Positions 7,789-15,818 of a stretch of 64,000 nucleotides of DNA are shown piece by piece (position 1 is the stretch's first letter; each line of letters begins with the position of its first letter). Where the stretch lies: contig URRB01000001.1 of NCBI GenBank assembly GCA_900550195.1, forward strand, positions 124,001-188,000. The letters are read 5' to 3'. The stretch is from an uncultured Collinsella sp. (lineage in GTDB: Bacteria > Actinomycetota > Coriobacteriia > Coriobacteriales > Coriobacteriaceae). A program made the position numbers and the translations under genes. The notes under the pieces are model-generated. The model saw only the letters and a list, made by a program, of their open reading frames with translations, was not told where the DNA came from and ran no database searches.

Positions 7789-9240
7789 CTACTCGACCGT
7801 ATCGACCGTTGCAGCCACGTTGCCGTCTGCCATACGCACGCGGATGGCGTCGCCCGGCTTAAAGGTCTTGGCGCTCGTAGCCACACCTTCATCGCTGTAC
7901 GCGATGGAATAACCGCGGGCAAGTACCTTAAGCGGCGACAGGGCATCGAGCGACGCGGCGGCTCGGCCCAGGTCGGACGCGGGTTTGCTGAGCATCGTAC
8001 GTCCCTGATGCTCCAGACGGGAACTCGCAAGCGTGAGCGCATGGCGTTTGCCATCGAGCCCCGAGGTGCTTGCAACCAGACGCTCGGGCAGGCGTTCAAA
8101 GCTGGATCGGAAAGCTCCGACCGAGCGTACTATGGCACCCGACAGGCGATCGGCGGTCAGCGCAAGCTCCGATTCGCGACGCTCGACCATAAATGTGGGG
8201 TCGTTGAGGCACGGGCGGCATGCGGCCGCATCGAGCGCATCGCCCAGGCGAGCCGTATAGGTATCCCAGGCACGGCGACCGCGCTGATCGAGCATCTCCA
8301 GGTCGACCTGGGCCGACCCAATCATCGATGCCATCGCGGCACCCAGACGCTGATGGCGCGCCTCGAGCACATCGGCCAACTCCGTCATAGCCGGCGCCAC
8401 CGATTCTGCCGCCGCCGTGGGCGTGGAGGCGCGGCGGTCGCTCACCATGTCGCATATCGAGGTATCGGGCTCATGGCCAATGCCGGTCACCACGGGCACA
8501 GGACAAGCCGCCACCGCACGGGCAAGCTCCTCGTCATTAAAGGTCATGAGGTCCTCAAAGGAGCCGCCGCCGCGCACCAGCAAGATGCAGTCGGGCGCCG
8601 GCGTGATGGCGGCGGCACGGCGCAGGCCCTCAATAAGCTCGGCCGGCGCACCCTCGCCTTGAACCTTGGCGCCCACGCAGACGAGCTCGACGAGCGGGTT
8701 GCGACGACGCAATGTGCGCTTGACGTCGTCGATTACGGCACCCGAAAGCGAGGTGACGACCGCCACGCGGGAGCAGAACACCGGGATGCGGTGCTTGCGC
8801 GCTTCGTCCATCAGGCCCTCGCGGCGTAGCTTTTCGGCCAGTTGCGCCACTTGTTGACGCAGCAGACCCTCCCCCGCCAGCGAAAACGAGCGAGCGACAA
8901 AGCTCATGCGGCCGGTGGCCTTATAGAGATTGAAGCTGCCCTTAAAGCTCACCTGCATGCCATCGCGCAAGTCGAAGGTGCGCTTAAGGTAGGCGCCCTT
9001 CCAGATGATGCAGTCGACGGCGGCCGAGTCGTCCTTAATCTGGAAGTAGCAGTGGCCGCTTCGGGCATTGGGGCCACGGAAGCCCGTGACCTCGCCCAGA
9101 ACGCTCAGCTGCGGAATGGCATCGAGCGCACCGGCGGCGATCTCTACCGCCTGGCTCACGCTGAGTTCCTTACGCTCCTGCTCGTCCGAACCGTCAAACT
9201 CGGCGGAAACGGCATTGCCGGTCAGATTCCAGCCTGCCAC
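7789..9240 (-). CDS. xseA: Exodeoxyribonuclease VII large subunit
   Basis: Catalytic subunit of exonuclease VII, 483 aa. The N-terminal OB fold (LSVLGEVTGFRGPNARSGHCYFQIKD, residues ~40-70) is followed by the exonuclease domain with VRGGGSFEDLMTFND and GIGHEPDTSICDMVSD. A coiled-coil region then leads to a short C-terminal domain ending in LARGYSIAY and the VDTVE tail. A GTG start at 9240 is preferred because AAAGGAGGCTGC precedes it; the in-frame TTG 27 nt upstream has no such site. Confidence 0.95.
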   Translation of the reverse strand: MAGWNLTGNAVSAEFDGSDEQERKELSVSQAVEIAAGALDAIPQLSVLGEVTGFRGPNARSGHCYFQIKDDSAAVDCIIWKGAYLKRTFDLRDGMQVSFKGSFNLYKATGRMSFVARSFSLAGEGLLRQQVAQLAEKLRREGLMDEARKHRIPVFCSRVAVVTSLSGAVIDDVKRTLRRRNPLVELVCVGAKVQGEGAPAELIEGLRRAAAITPAPDCILLVRGGGSFEDLMTFNDEELARAVAACPVPVVTGIGHEPDTSICDMVSDRRASTPTAAAESVAPAMTELADVLEARHQRLGAAMASMIGSAQVDLEMLDQRGRRAWDTYTARLGDALDAAACRPCLNDPTFMVERRESELALTADRLSGAIVRSVGAFRSSFERLPERLVASTSGLDGKRHALTLASSRLEHQGRTMLSKPASDLGRAAASLDALSPLKVLARGYSIAYSDEGVATSAKTFKPGDAIRVRMADGNVAATVDTVE

Positions 9241-9309
9241 GCAGCCTCCTTTCGTTATCGTGCACAAGGGCTCCGGCCCTGCGCAAATTCAAGTCCAACA
9301 CATAGTACA

Positions 9310-9339
9310 GCGCCGCGGGGACACAAATCTCCGCGGCGC
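9310..9339 (-). terminator. Hairpin after the zinc metallopeptidase gene
   Basis: GCGCCGCGG (9310-9318) pairs with CCGCGGCGC (9331-9339). It sits between the metallopeptidase stop and the xseA start. No clear T-run, so termination is inferred from position only. Confidence 0.45.
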
Positions 9340-9355
9340 CTGTCAAGCCAATTTG

Positions 9356-10060
9356 TTATCGGTTGGAGTTTCTGTTGTAGCGAGCCATCAGGTAGAGCAG
9401 CTGAATGATCGAGGTGAGCGCTGCAGCAACATAGGTAAGCGCGGCTGCCGTCAGGACCTTCTTGGCACCATTGACCTGCTTGGAGCTCATGCCCGACTGC
9501 TCGATGTACGCCACGGCGCGGCGGCTGGCATCAATCTCGACCGGCAGCGTAACCAGTTGGAACAGCACGCTAAACGAGAAGAAGATCAGTGCGAGGGTCG
9601 TGAGTCCCGCGATGTTCATGAACAGGCCCATGAGCAGCACGATCGTCCAGGTATTCTGAGTAAAGTTGACGACCGGCACGAGAGCGGTGCGCACCTTCAT
9701 CATGGCATAGCCGCTTTGGCGCTGGGCGGCATGGCCCGCCTCGTGGCAGGCGACGGCGACGCTTGCGACCGACCCGCCCGAACGGTTGGCATCCGAGAGA
9801 TACAGGTTGTTATCCTGCGGGTTGTAATGGTCGGTGAGCTCGCCGGCAACGCCCTTGATGCCCACGGCGTTGCAGCCGTTGGCGTCGAGCATGCGGCGAG
9901 CGACCGTAGCGCCCGTGTCGCCGTCCGATCGTACCTTGGACCACGTCTTGTACGTCGAGTTGATATAGCTCTGTGCGGCAAGACCAAGCACCGTACAGAC
10001 AAGAACAACCAGCAGGTACAGCGGATCGATACCAAAGCCATATCCATAGTAATAAGGCAT
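9356..10060 (-). CDS. Membrane zinc metallopeptidase, YugP family
   Basis: A 234-aa integral membrane protein. One hydrophobic segment lies near residues 12-30. The zinc motif HEAGH is near residue 107, inside the family-typical VAVACHEAGHAAQ segment, and at least two further membrane helices follow. This matches the neutral zinc metallopeptidase family of Bacillus YugP (Pfam Zn_peptidase_2). The N-terminus MPYYYGYGFG is also typical. Natural substrate unknown. The ATG follows CGGAGGAATTCGC. Its gene lies between rnd and xseA, all minus strand. Confidence 0.88.
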   Translation of the reverse strand: MPYYYGYGFGIDPLYLLVVLVCTVLGLAAQSYINSTYKTWSKVRSDGDTGATVARRMLDANGCNAVGIKGVAGELTDHYNPQDNNLYLSDANRSGGSVASVAVACHEAGHAAQRQSGYAMMKVRTALVPVVNFTQNTWTIVLLMGLFMNIAGLTTLALIFFSFSVLFQLVTLPVEIDASRRAVAYIEQSGMSSKQVNGAKKVLTAAALTYVAAALTSIIQLLYLMARYNRNSNR

Positions 10061-10124
10061 GCGAATTCCTCCGAATCGAGTTACACGTTGGAGGCATTCT
10101 ACCCACTCAGGCGGTTAGGCTTCC

Positions 10125-11258
10125 CTACAGTAGCTCGATTTTGCCGTCCTTCACGGTGAGCCCCATATTGCCCGAGAGCAGATCGTCCAGGCGCGAGCCC
10201 ACGAGCTCAAAGCGCCAGCCTTCGCGCAGGGGGCTCTGCTCGGGATGCTCAATATAGTCGGCAAGGTCATCGCGCGAGGCAATGACTGAGGTTGCCACGC
10301 CCGAGCGCTCGGCAACCAGGCGAATGAGCGCATACATCAGGTCCGTCACGCTCTCCAGCTCCGGCGAGATCTGGCGATGCCCGCGCACCATGAGCGGCAG
10401 GCGATCGTGAGGGCAGCTCGCGCCGCGCTTGATGGCCATGAGTGCGTCGTCCACGTCGCGCTCCCCCAGCTGGTCGGTACCGCGGATACTGCGGAACTCC
10501 TCGACACGCACGGGATTGCGCTTGACGAGCGCCAGCAGCGTATCGTCGGACATGACCCACTTGCGCGGGATGTTGCGGCGCTCGGCGCGGTCCTCGCGCC
10601 AGGCGGCGAGCTCGCGCGCGATGCCCAGCTGATGGCGGCTGCAGGAGTTGATGCGCTTGACCTTACGGAATGCCTCGTGACGGTCGGCGCGATAGTGCGA
10701 CTCGTCGGCCAGCGGGCGTAGCTCGTCGAGCACCCAGTCCACGCGGCCCAGCTCACGCAGACGGCTCATCATCTCGGTATAAGCCACGATTAAGTACTTG
10801 ACGTCATCGATCGCGTACTCAATTTGTTTGTCGGTCAGCGGGCGGCGCGACCAATCGGTCAGCGACTCAGTCTTGGGCAGCGAGACGCCGCAAAACGTCT
10901 GCACGAGCGCGCCGTAGGAAATCTGCTGGCGCTCGCCCAAAAAGGCGGCGGCCACCTGCGTATCAAAAATAGGACGCGGCAGCACGCCCACAGTATGGAG
11001 CATGACCTCCATATCCTGCGAGCAAGCGTGGAACACCTTGGTCACGCTCTCGTCGGCCATAAGCTCGGCGAGCGGCGACAGGTCGTCGATCACCAGGGGA
11101 TCGACCGCGACGCTCTCGGCAGGGGTGGCAATCTGGACCAGGCACAGACGCGGATGGAACGTGCGCTCGCGCAAAAACTCGGTATCGACGGCAATCGCGT
11201 CGAACTCGCGGGCGCGCTGGCAAAAGTCGAGTAGAGCCTGATGTGTGGAAATGTACAT
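10125..11258 (-). CDS. rnd: Ribonuclease D
   Basis: A 3'-5' exoribonuclease of the DEDD family used in tRNA 3' maturation. Of the 377 aa, residues 1-190 hold the nuclease domain: AVDTEFLRERTF (Exo I), VFHACSQDMEVM (Exo II) and the Exo III segment around YAIDDVKYL. An HRDC-like region follows (EWRREDRAERRNIPRKWVMSDDTLL area, residues ~200-270), with a second helical domain at the C-terminus. The ATG at 11258 gives the usual N-terminus MYISTHQALLDF; an upstream GTG at 11294 would add 12 residues. No strong ribosome site is visible for either. Confidence 0.9.
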   Translation of the reverse strand: MYISTHQALLDFCQRAREFDAIAVDTEFLRERTFHPRLCLVQIATPAESVAVDPLVIDDLSPLAELMADESVTKVFHACSQDMEVMLHTVGVLPRPIFDTQVAAAFLGERQQISYGALVQTFCGVSLPKTESLTDWSRRPLTDKQIEYAIDDVKYLIVAYTEMMSRLRELGRVDWVLDELRPLADESHYRADRHEAFRKVKRINSCSRHQLGIARELAAWREDRAERRNIPRKWVMSDDTLLALVKRNPVRVEEFRSIRGTDQLGERDVDDALMAIKRGASCPHDRLPLMVRGHRQISPELESVTDLMYALIRLVAERSGVATSVIASRDDLADYIEHPEQSPLREGWRFELVGSRLDDLLSGNMGLTVKDGKIELL

Positions 11259-11356
11259 ATCAACCCATCGAATAAGGTTAGGCCCGAAAAACACGGGTAG
11301 GATATCGGCATTGCCTTACAACTATACTCGGTTAGTCACAGAACGGGAACGTAAGT

Positions 11357-12274
11357 ATGCGCTGCCTTATCATCCACAACCCGGCATCGGGCCCCAGCTC
11401 AGATGAAATCTACGCATTCACGCACGCCCTCGCGCAGGGCGGCGACGAGGTCGTGATGCGCTTTATCGGCGATGGCATGGAGCCCGAGGACGCCGTGGCG
11501 GACGTGCGCGAGTTTGATCGCGTGGTTGTCTCGGGCGGCGACGGCACCGTCTCCAACGTGCTCGACCAGATGCGCGGATGCGGCGTCCCCACACTCGTCT
11601 TCCCCTCTGGCACGGCCTGCCTGTTCTTCAACAACATCGGCAATGCCCCCGAAGCGGCGGCACTCGCCAAGGCCTGCCGCGCCGGCCGCACCGTCAAGGC
11701 GGACATGGGCGAGCTCTTTTGGCTCGACGAGAACGGCAACGAGAAGCGCCACGGCTTTATCATCATCGCCGGCTCGGGCTACGACGCCGAGATCATGATG
11801 AAGGCCGCTCCCACCAAAAACGACATCGGCGAGATCGCCTACTTCCTGTCCGCACTCGCCACGCCCAATCCCACGGTCGCGCACTTTACAATTGAGCATG
11901 ACGGCATTGTCGAGGAGCTCGACGGTATCTGCTGCATGGCTGGCAACACCTCGGTCATCCAAAACGACATCAACCTGTTCCCCGACTGCCGCATGAACGA
12001 TGGCATGGTCGACATTGCGGTCATCGAACCCGTGCGCACCGTGCAGCTGCTGCCTACTGTGATCACCGCTGCGCTTGACCCCGCCGGCAAGGTACTCGGG
12101 CGCCCGCAGTTCAAGATCATCCAGACCAAGGAAGCCAAGATCACCTGCACCCCGTCGCTGGGCATGCAGTTCGATGGCGAGATTATCTCCAGCAATTCGG
12201 GCGTCTTTGGAGCCCGCGCGCTTCCGCAATGCCTCGACCTCATCGTCGACGAATTCTCCCCGCTCGGAAAATAG
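11357..12274 (+). CDS. Diacylglycerol/sphingosine kinase-like lipid kinase (YegS/DagK family)
   Basis: A 305-aa protein of the DAGK catalytic family, expected to phosphorylate a lipid at the cytoplasmic membrane face. It begins with LIIHNPASGP and carries VVSGGDGTVSNVL (nucleotide-binding GGDGT, residues ~58-64) and FPSGTACLFFNNIG. The second motif usually reads PxGTxNDFA, so ACLFFN is a variant and the true substrate may differ. C-terminal FDGEIISS matches the usual DGE motif. A 30-codon membrane peptide gene follows after 9 nt. Confidence 0.82.
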   Translation: MRCLIIHNPASGPSSDEIYAFTHALAQGGDEVVMRFIGDGMEPEDAVADVREFDRVVVSGGDGTVSNVLDQMRGCGVPTLVFPSGTACLFFNNIGNAPEAAALAKACRAGRTVKADMGELFWLDENGNEKRHGFIIIAGSGYDAEIMMKAAPTKNDIGEIAYFLSALATPNPTVAHFTIEHDGIVEELDGICCMAGNTSVIQNDINLFPDCRMNDGMVDIAVIEPVRTVQLLPTVITAALDPAGKVLGRPQFKIIQTKEAKITCTPSLGMQFDGEIISSNSGVFGARALPQCLDLIVDEFSPLGK

Positions 12275-12283
12275 GAGGACCCT

Positions 12284-12376
12284 ATGAACGACAATCCCCT
12301 GCTCGGCTTTATCATCATCGTTTTGGCCATGCTCGTCGGCTATGCGATCAACGTGATCCACCGCCGGAAGAAGTAA
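12284..12376 (+). CDS. 30-aa single-pass membrane peptide
   Basis: An unrecognised short gene. The ATG is preceded by ATAGGAGGACCCT, a near-perfect ribosome site. The product has a short polar start (MNDNPLLG), about 17 hydrophobic residues, then a basic end (HRRKK), the topology of a small single-pass membrane protein with its C-terminus inside. It lies 9 nt after the lipid-kinase gene and before a strong terminator, so it is probably co-transcribed. It may assist a membrane enzyme, but there is no direct evidence of function. Confidence 0.65.
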   Translation: MNDNPLLGFIIIVLAMLVGYAINVIHRRKK

Positions 12377-12412
12377 TTCCACATTGGTATGATATTCATC
12401 CAATTATCGTCT

Positions 12413-12447
12413 CCCCTGCTGTTTATGCATTTGCCAAACAGCAGGGG
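12413..12447 (+). terminator. Terminator of the lipid-kinase operon
   Basis: CCCCTGCTGTTT (12413-12424) pairs perfectly with AAACAGCAGGGG (12436-12447), followed by ATTTTCATTT. Confidence 0.88.
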
Positions 12448-12682
12448 ATTTTCATTTCAGGCATTCCCAGCTACTTTATTCGGCTACAGTAATTACAGGG
12501 CGTCTTTATTAAAGTAAAGCTACAAACTGAGTACAATTAACCGCTCGTCGCATATTTCATCACGCTTATCGAGTAAGTGTCTTTCATAGATGAATATTGT
12601 TTCCAGTTCGTTACGCTAATGGGGTGTCTTTATTGGCTGAAGCCCTCTGGCGACAGAGGGCTTTCGCACGCTGGGAGGGAAA
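12448..12682 (+). promoter_or_regulatory. Upstream region of the C69 peptidase, with a leader hairpin
   Basis: AT-richer non-coding stretch. A -10-like TACAAT lies at 12532-12537 with only a weak -35. A perfect 8-bp hairpin AGCCCTCT...AGAGGGCT (12641-12662) ends 20 nt before the start codon, followed by GGGAGGG as ribosome site. No open frame with a ribosome site is visible. Confidence 0.35.
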
Positions 12683-14641
12683 ATGAGGAAAACTCACCCC
12701 GTCAACGCGCTCAAGAAGCTAGGCATAGGCCTCGCCTTTGGAGCTGCAACCATCATGTCCATGCCGACATCTGCGCTCGCCTGCACGCAGATATACATGG
12801 GCAAAAACTATACGGCCGACGGCAATACGTACTACGGCCGCGCCGAGGACTTTGGCAAGCGCTATCTTAAGCACTACGGCATCGAACCTGCCCACGAACC
12901 TGGCTTTAAGTACAGCTCGATTGAATCTGCTTTTGAATACACTTCGAACAAGCCTACCTATCGTTACAGCTATGTACGCGACCACCCCTCCAACTGGATG
13001 GGTCGCACCGACGCCTATTCCGAGGCCGGAATCAACGAGAAGGGCGTCTCCTGCTCTGCCACGCTAAGCACTTCCTATAACGAGGAGGCCGATGCAGCAG
13101 ACCGCATCGATGAGAAAGTGGGTCTGGGCGAGTACAGTTACGGCAGCATCATCCTGGGCGAGAGCGCCACGGCCCGCGAGGGCGTCGAGCTTCTCGGCAG
13201 ACTGATCGATGATCAAGGCGTCTGCACCAACGACCAGATCATCATCGCCGACAACAACGAGACCTGGCTGTTCGCCACACTTTCCGCCCATCAGTGGATC
13301 GCCATGAAGCTCGCTGACGACGTCGCGTCGCTCAACCCTAATATCGGGAGCCTCAACTACGATGTCGACCTTGATGACCCCGAGAACTGCCTACACTCCG
13401 AGGGCATCGAGTCCATGCCCGTGGAGAAGGGCTTCGCCAAATACTCCGCTGACGGCAAATTCGATGTCGCCCAAACGTATGGCGAAAGCCTCGCCGATTC
13501 CGGCGTAAACCAGTGGTCCCGCTATGTGCAAGGCCGCGATTATTTTGGTAGTCAGCTGACCGAAGGCACAGATTACGACATTATCACAGTAAAGAAGGAT
13601 GGAAAACCTGACCAAAAGGGAGCCATGGTCAGCGAAATCCAGCCCCTGTTCTTCAGGCCTGGCAAGTCTGGCTGGAGCACCTTTGAGCTGATTCGTGCCT
13701 TTGGCAACCGCGGCGAGAACGTCCCTGGCCTCAACGCGAACACTGATGGTGTTTATTGCATCGGCAGCGAGCGCAACACCGAGATCAACCTCTTCCAGAT
13801 TCGTCGCGGGTATGACCCCGAAGTCGCTACCATCCAGTGGGAAATGCTCTCCCGCGCCGCGTACTCCGTCGCCATCCCGTTGTACTCCGCTCTGATAACT
13901 GAGGTCAGCCCGTACTTCAGCGATCAGACCGTCTCATTCGATCACTGCAACCAGACTGACGTCGTGTACAACGAGGAGCCCGAGAACTCCATCAACTACG
14001 TCCTCATGGACATCAGCTCGCTCTGCTTTGAGAACCCTGACACCCTTGGTACCAGTGTCCGCACCTACCTCGACGCGCTCCAGAACGAGCTCATCGAGCA
14101 GAACAAGGAAGTTGACGCCGCTATGCTGGCCGAGACGACCACCGAGGGTCGCACCGCTCTGGCCAACAAGGCAGGCAAGGCTGCCACCGAGAACACCTAC
14201 AAGAAGTGCAAGGCCCTGCTCCAGGAGATGCGCGCTTATCAGAAGGCCGGAAACTTTGACGAGCGCTTCACCCCGAGCGACCTGAACACCGAGACCAAGG
14301 GCCTCAAGGAGTCCATCACCTACGCCAAGGACGCCCTTGCCACCGACCCGGTCACCCCGGATCAGCCCGGCACTCCCGAGCAGCCCGGTAAGCCCGAACA
14401 GCCCAGCACCCCCGAGCAGCCTGAGCAGCCCACTAAGCCCGAGCAGCCCGCCACCAAGCCCGAGAAGCCTGGTAAGTCGGATACCACGACCACGGTAACC
14501 ACCAACAAGACGAACACCAAGGGCGGCCTGCCCACCACCGGTGATCGTTTTGATGGCCGTATGGTGGCTGCATTCGCCGTCGCCGGTGTTGCCGTTATCT
14601 TCGCAGGCGGCTACTTCCTCTATCGCCGCAATAAGGAGTAG
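12683..14641 (+). CDS. LPXTG-anchored C69-family dipeptidase
   Basis: A secreted 652-aa peptidase of family C69 (PepD-like N-terminal nucleophile hydrolase). The signal peptide spans residues 1-33 and ends in SALA. Cleavage would expose Cys34, the expected catalytic N-terminal nucleophile (CTQIYMGK). The body continues with YYGRAEDFG, GINEKGVSCSAT and further C69-typical blocks up to about residue 540. Residues ~550-600 form a PEQP-rich wall-spanning linker. A sortase signal LPTTG (616-620), a membrane segment and an RRNKE tail follow. It should act on short peptides at the cell surface. The ATG follows GGGAGGGAAA. Confidence 0.92.
   Translation: MRKTHPVNALKKLGIGLAFGAATIMSMPTSALACTQIYMGKNYTADGNTYYGRAEDFGKRYLKHYGIEPAHEPGFKYSSIESAFEYTSNKPTYRYSYVRDHPSNWMGRTDAYSEAGINEKGVSCSATLSTSYNEEADAADRIDEKVGLGEYSYGSIILGESATAREGVELLGRLIDDQGVCTNDQIIIADNNETWLFATLSAHQWIAMKLADDVASLNPNIGSLNYDVDLDDPENCLHSEGIESMPVEKGFAKYSADGKFDVAQTYGESLADSGVNQWSRYVQGRDYFGSQLTEGTDYDIITVKKDGKPDQKGAMVSEIQPLFFRPGKSGWSTFELIRAFGNRGENVPGLNANTDGVYCIGSERNTEINLFQIRRGYDPEVATIQWEMLSRAAYSVAIPLYSALITEVSPYFSDQTVSFDHCNQTDVVYNEEPENSINYVLMDISSLCFENPDTLGTSVRTYLDALQNELIEQNKEVDAAMLAETTTEGRTALANKAGKAATENTYKKCKALLQEMRAYQKAGNFDERFTPSDLNTETKGLKESITYAKDALATDPVTPDQPGTPEQPGKPEQPSTPEQPEQPTKPEQPATKPEKPGKSDTTTTVTTNKTNTKGGLPTTGDRFDGRMVAAFAVAGVAVIFAGGYFLYRRNKE
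14350..14475 (+). repeat. Degenerate PEQP-encoding repeats
   Basis: Imperfect short repeats encoding PEQPG/PEQPS/PEQPT/KPEQP in the wall-spanning linker of the C69 peptidase; such regions vary in copy number between strains. Confidence 0.7.
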
Positions 14642-14654
14642 CCCCTCGCTGGTG

Positions 14655-14690
14655 CGGGCGGGATGGCGCAGGTCAACCCGCCCGTTCTTT
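14655..14690 (+). terminator. Terminator of the C69 peptidase gene
   Basis: GGGCGGG (14656-14662) pairs with CCCGCCC (14677-14683), followed by GTTCTTTT. Confidence 0.75.
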
Positions 14691-14711
14691 TGAGCGATAG
14701 GAAACCCGCCT

Positions 14712-14734
14712 GAAATCTTTTCAAAAAAGATTTC
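14712..14734. promoter_or_regulatory. Perfect 10-bp inverted repeat upstream of the Trp leader
   Basis: GAAATCTTTT (14712-14721) / AAAAGATTTC (14725-14734) with a 3-nt centre. It lies just upstream of a -10-like TATAGT (14756-14761). The position fits an operator overlapping the -35 region, but a regulator is not identified. Confidence 0.45.
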
Positions 14735-14819
14735 CCCGCACACACTTTGCTGTGCTATAGTGCAGCGCAACAGCAACTAGGTGCGACCGCGCCACGGCAT
14801 CACGAAAGGAGCCACCAAC

Positions 14820-14888
14820 ATGAAGAACACGATGAAGTCTCTCAACAACTGGTGGTGGCGTGATGCGAATACGATCGGTCGACAGTGA
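14820..14888 (+). CDS. Tryptophan attenuator leader peptide
   Basis: A 22-codon reading frame with ribosome site AAAGGAGCC and three consecutive Trp codons (TGG x3 at 14850-14858), ending in TGA at 14886-14888. It is followed 37 nt later by an intrinsic terminator. GGCGTGA (14857-14863) can pair with TCACGCC (14894-14900). CGGTCGA (14876-14882) can pair with TCGACCG (14938-14944) in the terminator. This is the arrangement of a ribosome-mediated attenuator: stalling at the Trp codons leaves the antiterminator free, while translation to the stop masks it. The gene controlled is a putative ECF tryptophan transporter, not a trp biosynthetic operon. Confidence 0.88.
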   Translation: MKNTMKSLNNWWWRDANTIGRQ

Positions 14889-14925
14889 GTCCCTCACGCC
14901 TGTTTTTGCGCTCTAGGTGATTGGA

Positions 14926-14956
14926 AGGCCTCCGGTTTCGACCGGGGGCCTTTTTC
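14926..14956 (+). terminator. Attenuator terminator with UUCG loop
   Basis: An 11-bp stem (AGGCCTCCGGT / ACCGGGGGCCT with one G-U pair) around a TTCG tetraloop and followed by TTTTTC. It lies between the Trp leader peptide and the transporter gene. Confidence 0.88.
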
Positions 14957-15032
14957 TATCTCGAGCCCGATCGCATTCGCATCACGCGCCTCCGCTTTTC
15001 TCTTGCACTCCCATTTCGAAAGGATTTTCACC

Positions 15033-15605
15033 ATGTCTCAGAACACCACCGCCACCCAGCCCCGCACCGTCCAGACCGCCGACCGTGGCAAACTCGACGT
15101 CCGTGCTCTCGTCCTGCTCGCCATCCTGCTCGCCGCCGGCTTCATCCTCAACTTCACCGTCGGCAAGGCAATCTCGGGCATCTCGGGCGGCATGATCAGC
15201 CCCGAGTTCATCATCTCGGCCTTCTGCCTCACCATCCTGGTCGTTCGCCCCAATATTGGCCAGGCGCTCGTCATCGGCCTCATCTCGGCCGCCGTGATTC
15301 AGATCACCACCACCTCGCCGTTCGTCGATTTTGCCGCCGAGGGCATCGCCGCTATGCTCATGGCCGCCATCGTCAACGCCGCTGGCAAGAACGGGCAGGT
15401 TAAGCCTGCCATCGCCATCGTCGCAACCTTCGTGACCACCTTTGTCTCGGGCGTTATCTTCATGGTTATCAAGATGGCTATGCTCGGCGTGGTGGGCGAG
15501 CTCGCTGCCGCTATGCTGCCCGTGGTCGCCATGACCGCCGTCTTTAACGCCATTCTGGTCGGTGCCCTCTACTTGCCCATCCAGAAGGCCCTTAGGCTCA
15601 ACTAA
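15033..15605 (+). CDS. Putative tryptophan-specific ECF transporter S component
   Basis: A 190-aa integral membrane protein with about six hydrophobic segments (first at residues ~27-45), the size and topology of ECF substrate-binding (S) components. It resembles TrpP-type tryptophan transporters in general layout. Substrate assignment rests mainly on the upstream leader peptide with three Trp codons and its terminator. Genes for a fused ECF ATPase and an EcfT follow on the same strand. ATG preceded by CGAAAGGATTTTCACC. The S component alone cannot transport; it needs the EcfA/EcfT module. Confidence 0.78.
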   Translation: MSQNTTATQPRTVQTADRGKLDVRALVLLAILLAAGFILNFTVGKAISGISGGMISPEFIISAFCLTILVVRPNIGQALVIGLISAAVIQITTTSPFVDFAAEGIAAMLMAAIVNAAGKNGQVKPAIAIVATFVTTFVSGVIFMVIKMAMLGVVGELAAAMLPVVAMTAVFNAILVGALYLPIQKALRLN

Positions 15606-15611
15606 CCCGCT

Positions 15612-15712
15612 CGGCTTTACGAGCCACCCCATCTTGGCGTTCATTCGACGCTCGCGTACCCAAGTACGCTTCGCTCCTCTTTCGCGCCAACCTGGGGCCC
15701 CTCGTAAAGCCG
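15612..15712. repeat. ~100-nt covarying hairpin repeat, copy 1
   Basis: Outer arms CGGCTTTACGAG (15612-15623) and CTCGTAAAGCCG (15701-15712) close a long imperfect hairpin. The inner tip is GCGTACCCAAGTACGC. A second copy at 31832-31923 shares the inner blocks but has different outer arms that still pair. Possible structured RNA or intergenic repeat between the S component and ATPase genes. Confidence 0.75.
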
Positions 15713-15731
15713 TCTCCGTGCTTCACCACCA

Positions 15732-15770
15732 AAGACCGTCCCAAACAACGAGCTTTTTTGGGACGGTCTT
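15732..15770 (+). terminator. Terminator-like hairpin before the ECF ATPase
   Basis: AAGACCGTCCCA (15732-15743) pairs perfectly with TGGGACGGTCTT (15759-15770). A degenerate second half-copy (TTTAAGACTGTCCCC) follows at about 15785-15799. The T-run lies in the loop and not after the stem, so its role is uncertain; a partial terminator or dispersed repeat. Confidence 0.45.
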
Positions 15771-15818
15771 AAACAACTGGTCATTTAAGACTGTCCCCAA
15801 TGACTATGAAAGGTATCC

